The position numbers and the translations under genes are program-made. Shown in pieces: positions 1 to 5,685 of a stretch of DNA of 13,200 bases. Under the pieces are notes generated by a model that saw only the letters and a program-made list of their open reading frames with translations, had not been told where the DNA came from and searched no databases. The stretch spans positions 2,089-15,288 of the forward strand of contig CAYVLI010000020.1 in assembly GCA_964452105.1 (NCBI GenBank), written 5' to 3'. This DNA comes from CAYVLI01 sp964452105 [NCBI: uncultured Nitrospinota bacterium]. Lineage in GTDB: Bacteria; JAUXIQ01. The first letter of the stretch is position 1. Each line of letters starts with the position of its first letter.

Positions 1-81
1 CGGCTATCCTGGGAACTGCAGGATGCGCTCTTATTTAGTTAGCAAACAGGGGTGGCGCTCAAAATAAAAATAAAGGTTAAT

Positions 82-104
82 AGGGGCGGCATCTTGCCGC
101 CCCC
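82..104. repeat. GC-rich hairpin, 'aggggcg' palindrome family, copy 1
   Basis: Arms GGGGCGGCA (83-91) and TGCCGCCCC (95-103) enclose a three-base loop. The same AGGGGCG...CGCCCCT outer arms, with different inner sequence, occur at 4193-4216 and 5612-5637, and a cut-off copy may begin at 13189. The hairpin lies about 80 bases before the MaoC-fold start codon, so it may be a REP-like repeat in the leader or the terminator of an unseen upstream gene. No T-run follows it, which argues against a simple intrinsic terminator. Confidence 0.6.
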
Positions 105-180
105 AAGACAGGATATTAAGCAGATAACAGGCATTGAGCCTGCCTTTCCCGATTCAGAGATATTGAAAAAGGAGCGAAAG

Positions 181-648
181 ATGGACTTCAAAACGCACGG
201 TCTCTACTTCGACCAGTTGAAAGTAGGCGACAAGCTGACCACTTACCAGCGCACCGTCTCGGAGACGGATATAGTCAACTTCGTGAACATGGTGGGACTC
301 ACCGAAGAACTATTCGCAAGCGTGGAATATGTGGAAAAGAAGAGCATGTTCGGTAAGCGCATAGCCCCCGGCGCGCTTACCTTCGGCCTGGCCGAAGGGT
401 TGACCATCCAGCTCGGCTGGCTGCGGGAAACGGCCATGGCTTTCCTGGGCCTCGACGGAATGCGCCTGACCGCTCCGGTGTTCGTGAACGACACCATACA
501 CGTCGAGATCGAGCTGACCGAGCTGCGGGAGACAAAGAGAGGAGACCGAGGCGTGGTCACCGCCTTCCACACCGTCAAGAACCAGCGGGATGAGAAGGTG
601 ATGACGTACACGGTGTCCCGGATGGTGAAGAAGTCCTCTGCCTCTTGA
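181..648 (+). CDS. MaoC-like hot-dog fold protein, likely without the catalytic Asp/His pair
   Basis: This is a 155-residue protein of the MaoC / R-specific enoyl-CoA hydratase (hot-dog) family. The recognisable part runs from VSETDIVNFVNMVG (about 26-39) to FGKRIAPGALTFGLAEGL (about 57-74), which matches the family's 'FG.rIapGml' signature. The longer reading frame opens at a GTG at 52, but I chose the ATG at 181 because AAGGAG (170-175) precedes it and similarity begins there. Family hydratases carry G-D-x-N-P-[LIV]-H; the aligned stretch here reads G39-L-T-E-E-L-F45, so both the catalytic Asp (now Leu40) and His (now Phe45) appear to be replaced. It may therefore be a non-catalytic acyl-CoA-binding paralogue or have a different chemistry. 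Its 3' end overlaps the convergent membrane-protein gene by 74 bases. The fold is confident; the substrate is unknown. Confidence 0.85.
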   Translation: MDFKTHGLYFDQLKVGDKLTTYQRTVSETDIVNFVNMVGLTEELFASVEYVEKKSMFGKRIAPGALTFGLAEGLTIQLGWLRETAMAFLGLDGMRLTAPVFVNDTIHVEIELTELRETKRGDRGVVTAFHTVKNQRDEKVMTYTVSRMVKKSSAS

Positions 649-1333
649 GCTCCACCAGGTCCTGAAATATTACGAACATGTAGATGATCAGGAATATATT
701 CAGGAAAGGCTGGACTACCACCGCCACTATGCTGGGATGGACCGCCGGGAGCAGTATTTTCGCCTGAAACAGCGCCGTTATCGTTATTGCATAAAAAAGT
801 ATCAATCGCCCGAAGACGGGCCACCAGTATCCCCGCACAAGCTCCCGGCTCTCCCGAAGCGCGCTCCACCCCCTCAACCCTTGATGAATGAGCGCGTAGG
901 GAGCGAAACCGTATCTTATGAGAAATATTATTCCCGGCACTACCAGCAGTATAAACCCGGCAAGGAATATCAGCGTCATGAGGATCATCACCAGAAGCAG
1001 CGGGAATGCATAATCGGCGCCCCTGCCGAAAGCCTCTTTTATGGTTATGGTTTTCGCCCTGTCCAGGCCGTAGATCATGCCCGCTGTAGCTATCAAGTAG
1101 AATGCGACGTAGGCTAATATGGCGGTGATGAGAAAATAACCTAACCCCAGGGCGAACAATCCATTGCCGGAAGCCGCGGGCAAACGGGAAAGAAAGAGAA
1201 AGATGATGATATAGGCTAAGTAGGGCAGGCCCAATATTATCAAAAATTTCCACCACCCGGCCGCGAAAATCTCCCACGTCCGGCCGAACTGTTTTTTTAT
1301 CGACTCCAGCTTCGATTTTTCACTATTCGCCAT
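575..1333 (-). CDS. multi-pass inner-membrane protein, GPDPase membrane-domain/DUF975-like
   Basis: This is a 252-residue hydrophobic protein. It begins with a short charged N-terminus (MANSEKSKLESIKKQFGRTW), followed by about five or six membrane segments near residues 27-49, 59-90, 108-149, 180-195 and 205-228. A stretch around residues 162-178 (SRELVRGYWWPVFGRLI) resembles the 'S..LV.G.WW.VFG' helix of the glycerophosphodiester phosphodiesterase membrane domain / DUF975 group, whose role is poorly known; no phosphodiesterase catalytic domain is attached. The start at 1333 has no clear Shine-Dalgarno. The last 20 or so residues are Ser/Pro/Thr-rich, unlike the rest, and are encoded antisense to the MaoC-fold gene, so the original stop codon may have been lost. 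Function cannot be assigned; membrane location is confident. Confidence 0.7.
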   Translation of the reverse strand: MANSEKSKLESIKKQFGRTWEIFAAGWWKFLIILGLPYLAYIIIFLFLSRLPAASGNGLFALGLGYFLITAILAYVAFYLIATAGMIYGLDRAKTITIKEAFGRGADYAFPLLLVMILMTLIFLAGFILLVVPGIIFLIRYGFAPYALIHQGLRGWSALRESRELVRGYWWPVFGRLILFYAITITALFQAKILLPAVHPSIVAVVVQPFLNIFLIIYMFVIFQDLVELKRQRTSSPSGTPCTSSPSHPAGS

Positions 1334-1390
1334 GGCCCGATATTACTTCATTTAAAACGTAAGCACAACGTTACAGCTATTTTATGTAAG

Positions 1391-1460
1391 GGCGGAGCTT
1401 GTATCTTTACATCTTACCTCACCCCTTAATCCCCTCTCCGTTAACGGAGAGGGGGCAGGT
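1391..1460 (+). repeat. 70-base copy of R-M gene 3' coding sequence plus palindrome
   Basis: Bases 1391-1460 align without gaps to 5041-5110 inside the R-M gene, with 59 of 70 identical by hand count. The match covers the palindrome and also 30 bases of ordinary R-M coding sequence before it. Read in the equivalent frame it gives AELVSLHLTSPLNPLSVNGE and then GAGGEM followed by a stop, next to AELVSLHLTSPSHPLSVNGE in the gene. It is either a remnant of a second, deleted R-M gene or flanking DNA carried along when the palindrome was copied. Confidence 0.7.
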
Positions 1461-1466
1461 GGTGAG
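1417..1466. repeat. palindromic repeat, CCTCTCCG-TTAA-CGGAGAGG family, copy A
   Basis: The core is a perfect 24-base palindrome (1431-1454: CCCCTCTCCG, TTAA, CGGAGAGGGG). Outer arms CCTCACCCC (1417-1425) and GGTGGTGAG (1458-1466) flank it, so a bulged cruciform of about 50 bases can form. Copies with the same core architecture lie at 1564-1613, 4355-4408, 4785-4823 and 5066-5119. Of these family members, only this copy is outside any plausible coding frame. Confidence 0.85.
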
Positions 1467-1473
1467 ATGTAGT

Positions 1474-1492
1474 AGGGTGGGCTGTGCCCACC
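1474..1492. repeat. GTGGGC-type short hairpin repeat
   Basis: GGTGGGC (1476-1482) and GCCCACC (1486-1492) pair around a TGT loop and are preceded by TAG. The 'TAGGGTGGGC..TGCCCACC' pattern looks like a REP-type repeat and differs from the other palindrome families here. It lies 8 bases after copy A, so the 213 bases between the membrane-protein gene and the first possible R-M start are largely made of stacked palindromes. Confidence 0.6.
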
Positions 1493-1518
1493 AAATAGCT
1501 GCTTCAATGGGATAATCG

Positions 1519-1548
1519 TTGCCCGCCCGCCCTGTATCTGCTTATAAT
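1519..1548 (+). promoter_or_regulatory. candidate sigma-70 promoter of the R-M gene
   Basis: A perfect TATAAT (1543-1548) lies 18 bases after TTGCCC (1519-1524, four of six consensus positions). Transcription would begin near 1555. The -10 box overlaps the first in-frame ATG (1547), so a transcript from this promoter could not use that ATG. This supports initiation at GTG 1637 or ATG 1646 and would place palindrome copy B in the 5' untranslated leader. Confidence 0.45.
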
Positions 1549-1563
1549 GTTTAAATGTGAAAC

Positions 1564-1613
1564 CTTATCCCTTAATCCCCTCTCCGTTTACGGAGAGGGG
1601 GCAGGGGGTGAGG
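1564..1613. repeat. palindromic repeat, same family, copy B (R-M leader or N-terminus)
   Basis: The core CCCCTCTCCG (1577-1586), TTTA, CGGAGAGGGG (1591-1600) is followed by GCAGGGGGTGAGG. If translation began at 1547, it would be read as LNPLSVYGEGAGGEV, in the same frame as the copy at 5066-5119 (LSVNGEGAGG). It sits immediately before the recognisable R-M N-terminus and may form a hairpin in the mRNA leader. Confidence 0.85.
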
Positions 1614-1645
1614 TCATAACGAATAACAGCTTCACAGTGGCCGAC

Positions 1646-4600
1646 ATGAATGAAGCCTTCAAAAAATATATCCGCGAAATAAGAAGAAGCCTCCGCTCCG
1701 GAAGAGCCACGGAGCATACCCACCGCCCCGCCCTCAAGGCGTTGATAGAATCCCTCGGAAGGAACATAACGGCTACCAACGAGCCCCGCCGCGAAGCCTG
1801 CGGCGCGCCTGATTACATCGTCACCACGAAGTCTGGTACCATCGGTTACATAGAAGCCAAGGACATCGGCGCAAGCCTGGACGCCGCCGAAAAGAGCGAC
1901 CAGATGAAGCGCTATCTCCCTGCTCTCAACAACCTGATATTGACCGACTACCTGGAGTTCCGCTGGTTCGTGGACGGCCAGCGTCGTGCCGTTGCCCGCC
2001 TGGGAGTCGCCGATGAGCAGGGGAACATCACGCCGGACAAAGCGGGTGTGCAGGGCGCGGCGGATTTGTTGTCGGACTATCTCGCCCATGAAGCCGAAGG
2101 CATCGCCGCCTCGAAAGAGCTGGCTCGGCGCATGGCCCGCGTTGCACACATGATACGCGACCTGATAGAGAGGGCTTTCGAAGGCGAGCAGGAAGGCGGC
2201 TCACTGCACGGTCAATTCAAGGCTTTTGAGGAAGTGCTGCTGCCCGACCTGACGGCGGCGCAGTTTGCGGATATGTATGCCCAGACCATCGTTTATGGTC
2301 TCTTCGCCGCTTGCTGTGAGAAAGACGGCGCGGGGAAGTTCACCAGGGAGAAAGCCGCATACCTCATACCCAGGACCAACCCCTTCCTGCGCAGGCTCTT
2401 CAACGAGATAGCGGGCCTGGACCTGGACGACCGCATAGCCTGGCTGGTGGATGACCTGGCGGAAATCCTCGACCGGGCGAACATGGAATCCGTCCTGCGC
2501 GACTTCGGGAAGCGAACGGCGCGGGAAGACCCCGTCGTCCACTTCTACGAGACCTTCCTCTCGGCATACGATCCCGCCGCCCGAGAGAGGCGCGGCGTCT
2601 ATTACACGCCGGAGCCGGTAGTCTCCTACATAGTTCGCTCCGTTGATCACCTGCTGAAAACGCGCTTCGGCAGGCCACAGGGTCTGGCCGACGAGAAGAC
2701 GCTCATACTCGACCCCGCGGCGGGCACGGGCACCTTCCTCTACTTCGTCATAAATGAGATATACGAAGCGCTGCGGGGGAGAGGGCAGGCAGGGGCGTGG
2801 AACGAGTACGTCGCCGAGAAGCTCCTGCCCCGCATATTCGGCTTCGAGCTGCTCATGGCTCCATACGCCGTGGCCCACATGAAGCTGGGCCTCCTGCTCA
2901 AGGAGCTGGGCTACAGCTTCGACCGGGACGAGCGCCTGGGCATCTACCTCACCAACACCCTCGAAGAGGCGGTCAGGAAGTCCGAGCTCCTCTTCGCCCA
3001 ATACATAGCCGAGGAAGCAAACGCCGCCACTGAAATAAAGAAGGATAAGCCCATCATGGTCGTCCTGGGCAACCCGCCTTACTCGGGCCACTCGGCCAAC
3101 CGAAGCTATGAATTTGACGACAGAGGGAAACGAGTCCCCAACTTCATAGGCCGTCTGGTGAGGGAATATTATTCCGTCGATGGCAAGCCGCTGGGAGAGA
3201 GAAACCCCAAGTGGCTGCAGGACGACTACGTCAAGTTCATCCGCTGGGGGCAGTGGCGCATCGAGCGTACGGGGCAGGGCATCCTGGCCTTCATCACCAA
3301 CCACGGCTACCTGGACAACCCCACCTTCCGCGGCATGCGACAGTCTCTCATGAAGACCTTCGACGAAATTTACATCCTCGACCTCCACGGGAACGTCAAG
3401 AAGAAAGAGCACGCCCCCGACGGCTCGAAGGACGAGAACGTCTTCGACATCCAGCAGGGCGTCTCCATAGGCATCTTCATCCGTAGGGGCGACCGGCGGG
3501 TCGCCCACGCCCGGGTCTATCATGCCGACATCTGGGGCATCAGAAAAAGCAAGGAAGAGCGGCTATTCGGAGAGGCCGTCAGCAGCACGGAGTGGCAGGA
3601 AATTAAGCCGCAGTCCCCATTCTATCTGTTCATACCGCAGGACACGGAACTGCTTTCGGAGTATCAGGAGGGCTTTAAAATAACGGAAATTTTTCCGGTA
3701 AATTCAGTGGGTATAGTTACCGCCCGCGACCGCTTCACCATCCACTGGTCGCCTGACGAGGTCTGGAAGACGGTCAAAGACTTCTCCGGACTACCTATTG
3801 AAGCAGCGCGAGAAAAATACAAGCTTGGACGCGATGTCCAGGACTGGAAAGCGCATCTGGCTCAGGAGGACATAAAAGCAAGCGGCCCTGATAAGAAGAA
3901 GATAGTGCCGATACTTTATCGCCCCTTCGATGTCCGCCATACATACTATACCGGCAAGTCCAGGGGATTCATCTGCAGGCCACGCCCCGATGTCATGCGG
4001 CATATGCTTAAGGAAAATTTAGCACTTCATATTTGCCGACAGATCGTTAGTGAAAACTGGAAACATGTTTGGCCGACAAATAAAATTACCGATGATTGCT
4101 ACGTATCCAACATAACCAGAGAGAGGGGTTATACGATTCCTCTTTACCTCTACACTGACCCCGAGAAGTTTATCGGAACATCCGAAGAAGGCAGGGGCGC
4201 ACGGCCGTGCGCCCCTACGAGCCCTGATAAGATGTCGTTGCCGCTAAAATTGGAAGCGATGGGCAGGTGGCCGGAAGGCAAAGACGGCCGGGTGCCTAAC
4301 CTGGACCCTGACTTCGTGGCTGAGCTTGAGAAGCGGCTGGGGCTGCGGTTTATACCTCACCCCCCGGCCCCCTCTCCGCCGGCGGAGAGGGGGTTTGGAG
4401 GTGAGGTTTCAGCGGAGAGGGGGAGTGAAGGCTGGCAAACTTCGCCCGAGCTATGGGCCCGGCTCAAACCCATGGCCCGACAGATGAGAACAGAGCCTAC
4501 GGCTGCGGAGAACCTCCTCTGGCAACGCCTGCGCAACCGTCAACTGCTGGGCTTCAAGTTCAGGAGACAGCACAGCATCGAACGGTTCATCGTTGACTTC

Positions 4601-5431
4601 TACTGCGCCGAGGCCGGACTGGTGGTGGAAGTGGAAGGTTCAATCCATCAGTATCAGCAGGAAGAGGACCAGCTTCGCCAAGCCTACCTGGAGAGCCGGG
4701 GATTGAACGTGCTTCGCTTCTCCAATGATGACGTGATGAACCGTATGGATCAAGTGCTGAACCATATCTCCGATTCCTTAAGCTCCCCCTCTTCGTTAAC
4801 GGAGAGGGGGGCAGGGGGTGAGGTTATAACGGAGACCCCAACCCGGCCCTCCCCGCATGCAGGGAGGGAGAGAGAGCCCGAGGGTGAGGTTTTTACCCCT
4901 GAAGACATTTTCAACTACATCTACGCCATATTCCACTCGCCTGCCTACCGGGAGCGCTACGCAGAGTTCCTCAAGATGGACTTCCCCCGCGTCCCCCTGA
5001 CGTCGGATAAGAAATTATTTAAAGCGCTGGCGGAGAAAGGGGCGGAGCTTGTATCCCTGCATCTTACCTCTCCCTCACACCCCCTCTCCGTTAACGGAGA
5101 GGGGGCCGGGGGGAGAGGTAAAGAGCCGATGGCCAGATTCGACGTGGGCGGCTCGAACGTGGTCGAGAAAGTGACCTACACCGAACCCGATGGAACGCAG
5201 GGCAGGGTGTATATTAATAAGGAACAGTATTTCGAGGGCATCGATCCGGAGGTATGGGGATTTCATATCGGCGGCTACCAGGTCTGCCATAAATGGCTAA
5301 AGGACAGGAGAGGCCGAAAGCTCTCCTACGACGACATCACCCACTACCAGAAGATAGTCGCCGCCATCAAGGAGACCATCCGCCTCATGTCCGAGATAGA
5401 CGCCCTCATCCCCTCCTGGCCTATGAAATAA
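1646..5431 (+). CDS. single-chain restriction-modification enzyme (type IIG / type ISP-like) with nested DUF559 domain
   Basis: This large enzyme should both cleave DNA and methylate adenine. Residues are counted from the upstream in-frame ATG at 1547. Region order: PD-(D/E)xK nuclease with D89 and E103-A-K105; helical connector; methylase with RRGVYYTPEPVVSYIV (about 348-363), motif I DPAAGTGTF (389-397) and catalytic NPPY (509-512), typical of N6-adenine methylases; specificity region to about 880 with YRPFDVR (near 793); and a type ISP-like C-terminus starting at FTPEDIFNYIY (1116). There is no helicase region between nuclease and methylase, unlike true type ISP enzymes. I start at ATG 1646 because upstream codons are palindrome-derived and 1547 overlaps a TATAAT box; no strong ribosome site decides it. 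Residues 883-891, 937-1115 and 1174-1191 are in-frame insertions of palindromic DNA; 937-1115 contains a complete DUF559 endonuclease domain. Coding DNA near 3640-4140 is AT-richer, possibly an exchanged specificity module. No partner gene is needed. Confidence 0.88.
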   Translation: MNEAFKKYIREIRRSLRSGRATEHTHRPALKALIESLGRNITATNEPRREACGAPDYIVTTKSGTIGYIEAKDIGASLDAAEKSDQMKRYLPALNNLILTDYLEFRWFVDGQRRAVARLGVADEQGNITPDKAGVQGAADLLSDYLAHEAEGIAASKELARRMARVAHMIRDLIERAFEGEQEGGSLHGQFKAFEEVLLPDLTAAQFADMYAQTIVYGLFAACCEKDGAGKFTREKAAYLIPRTNPFLRRLFNEIAGLDLDDRIAWLVDDLAEILDRANMESVLRDFGKRTAREDPVVHFYETFLSAYDPAARERRGVYYTPEPVVSYIVRSVDHLLKTRFGRPQGLADEKTLILDPAAGTGTFLYFVINEIYEALRGRGQAGAWNEYVAEKLLPRIFGFELLMAPYAVAHMKLGLLLKELGYSFDRDERLGIYLTNTLEEAVRKSELLFAQYIAEEANAATEIKKDKPIMVVLGNPPYSGHSANRSYEFDDRGKRVPNFIGRLVREYYSVDGKPLGERNPKWLQDDYVKFIRWGQWRIERTGQGILAFITNHGYLDNPTFRGMRQSLMKTFDEIYILDLHGNVKKKEHAPDGSKDENVFDIQQGVSIGIFIRRGDRRVAHARVYHADIWGIRKSKEERLFGEAVSSTEWQEIKPQSPFYLFIPQDTELLSEYQEGFKITEIFPVNSVGIVTARDRFTIHWSPDEVWKTVKDFSGLPIEAAREKYKLGRDVQDWKAHLAQEDIKASGPDKKKIVPILYRPFDVRHTYYTGKSRGFICRPRPDVMRHMLKENLALHICRQIVSENWKHVWPTNKITDDCYVSNITRERGYTIPLYLYTDPEKFIGTSEEGRGARPCAPTSPDKMSLPLKLEAMGRWPEGKDGRVPNLDPDFVAELEKRLGLRFIPHPPAPSPPAERGFGGEVSAERGSEGWQTSPELWARLKPMARQMRTEPTAAENLLWQRLRNRQLLGFKFRRQHSIERFIVDFYCAEAGLVVEVEGSIHQYQQEEDQLRQAYLESRGLNVLRFSNDDVMNRMDQVLNHISDSLSSPSSLTERGAGGEVITETPTRPSPHAGREREPEGEVFTPEDIFNYIYAIFHSPAYRERYAEFLKMDFPRVPLTSDKKLFKALAEKGAELVSLHLTSPSHPLSVNGEGAGGRGKEPMARFDVGGSNVVEKVTYTEPDGTQGRVYINKEQYFEGIDPEVWGFHIGGYQVCHKWLKDRRGRKLSYDDITHYQKIVAAIKETIRLMSEIDALIPSWPMK
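4193..4216. repeat. perfect 24-base palindrome inside the R-M gene ('aggggcg' family)
   Basis: AGGGGCGCACGG is followed by its exact reverse complement. It is read in frame as R-G-A-R-P-C-A-P (residues 883-890), followed by Thr, in the linker between the specificity region (IPLYLYTDPEKF) and the conserved PNLDPDFV segment. A low-complexity linker that also encodes a perfect palindrome with outer arms shared with 82-104 and 5612-5637 points to repeat insertion, not to functional protein sequence. Confidence 0.75.
4355..4408. repeat. palindromic repeat, same family, copy C (R-M residues 937-954)
   Basis: The core is a perfect 26-base palindrome (4368-4393; CCCCCTCTCCGCC then its reverse complement). 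CCTCACCCCC lies on the left and GGAGGTGAGG on the right. It is read as PHPPAPSPPAERGFGGEV, exactly 18 codons. A half copy of the core (GCGGAGAGGGGG, 4412-4423) follows. It marks the left edge of the DUF559 insertion. Confidence 0.88.
4785..4823. repeat. palindromic repeat, same family, copy D (right of DUF559)
   Basis: The core 4785-4810 is a 26-base palindrome with one mismatched pair (CTTCG opposite CGGAG), followed by GCAGGGGGTGAGG. It is read as SPSSLTERGAGGEV, the same frame as copy C. The C and D core centres are 417 bases apart, a multiple of three. The left outer arm is degenerate compared with copies A and C. Confidence 0.8.
4836..4889. repeat. palindromic repeat, CCCTCCC-GCATGC-GGGAGGG variant, copy E
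   Basis: Arms CCCTCCC (4847-4853) and GGGAGGG (4862-4868) surround the palindromic centre GCATGC; the element ends in AGGGTGAGG like the other family members. It is read in frame as TPTRPSPHAGREREPEGEV. It follows copy D by a dozen bases and ends where the conserved R-M C-terminal segment (FTPEDIF) resumes. Core sequence unlike A-D makes it a sister subfamily. Confidence 0.7.
5066..5119. repeat. palindromic repeat, same family, copy F (R-M residues 1174-1191)
   Basis: The core 5080-5105 is a perfect 26-base palindrome with TTAA centre. The insertion is read as TSPSHPLSVNGEGAGGRG, again exactly 18 codons. It separates the conserved LVSLHL from NVVEKVTYTEPDG, segments close together in type ISP-like relatives as far as I recall the family. 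It shares its frame with copy B. Confidence 0.85.
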
Positions 5432-5685
5432 AGAAGCCTTTTGCGCCTAATCGGGGTTATCATGCGTAAGGGCACGGCGCGCCGTGCCTCTACAGGACGC
5501 TGAGAAGTACGCCCCCCATGGAGGCTGTCGGGTGCGGAGACCCGACAGCACGGGATTAGTTTTGCTGCATTCTCATTTATGGCGGGATTTAACGGCATCT
5601 TCTTAAAGGAACAGGGGCGACCGTCCGGTCGCCCCTGCGCTATATTCGGCGCTGTTTTGAAGGGGAATGGACGTCCTTAGTATTG
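5432..5685. repeat. intergenic cluster of three distinct inverted repeats between convergent genes
   Basis: There is no gene in these 254 bases. They hold a perfect 18-base palindrome GGCACGGCGCGCCGTGCC (5471-5488) with GTA/TAC outer arms; a hairpin GCTGTCGGGT (5524-5533) / ACCCGACAGC (5540-5549) with a 6-base loop; and a 12-bp-stem hairpin CAGGGGCGACCG (5612-5623) / CGGTCGCCCCTG (5626-5637), a member of the 'aggggcg' family. The R-M gene (+) and amtB (-) converge here, so any of these could end transcription from either side, but none is followed by a good T-run. They look mainly like REP-type repeats. Confidence 0.7.

Larger units (their letters stand above)
4355..4891 (+). mobile_element. 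in-frame insertion: palindromes bracketing a DUF559 (Vsr-like) endonuclease domain
   Basis: These 537 bases (179 codons, R-M residues 937-1115) interrupt the linker between LGLRFI and FTPEDIF, which from family knowledge is normally short. Inside, residues about 962-1076 form a complete DUF559 domain: an N-terminal helix (LKPMARQMRTEPTAAENLLW), a 'GFKFRRQHSIERFIVDFYC' strand pair with D1017, a 'VVEVEGSIH' strand with E1028, E1030 and H1034, then a helix and VLRFSNDDV. DUF559 belongs to the PD-(D/E)xK/Vsr-like nuclease superfamily, and its usual acidic residues are present here (the canonical EvDG is EVEG). Palindromes lie on both sides (4355-4408; 4785-4823 plus 4836-4889). Calling it mobile is inference; no terminal repeats of a known transposon or target duplication were found. 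Confidence 0.6.

Noticed and set aside
243-1277. 344-residue open frame on the minus strand and the 126-residue plus-strand frame at 737-1117
   Set aside because: Both overlap the MaoC-fold and/or membrane-protein genes in other frames and lack coherent hydrophobicity or motifs.
2201-3523. 440-residue open frame on the minus strand
   Set aside because: Lies wholly antisense to the methylase core of the R-M gene, which shows clear motifs; the minus-strand translation has no recognisable domain and is a by-product of GC-rich codon bias.
4355-4889. CRISPR-like array of repeats
   Set aside because: The repeats are palindromic, unequal in sequence and irregularly spaced, with a protein domain between them; no cas gene is visible.
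1646-5431. R-M gene as a pseudogene broken by repeats
   Set aside because: The frame is uninterrupted over more than 1260 codons, all insertions keep the phase, and nuclease, methylase and C-terminal motifs are intact.
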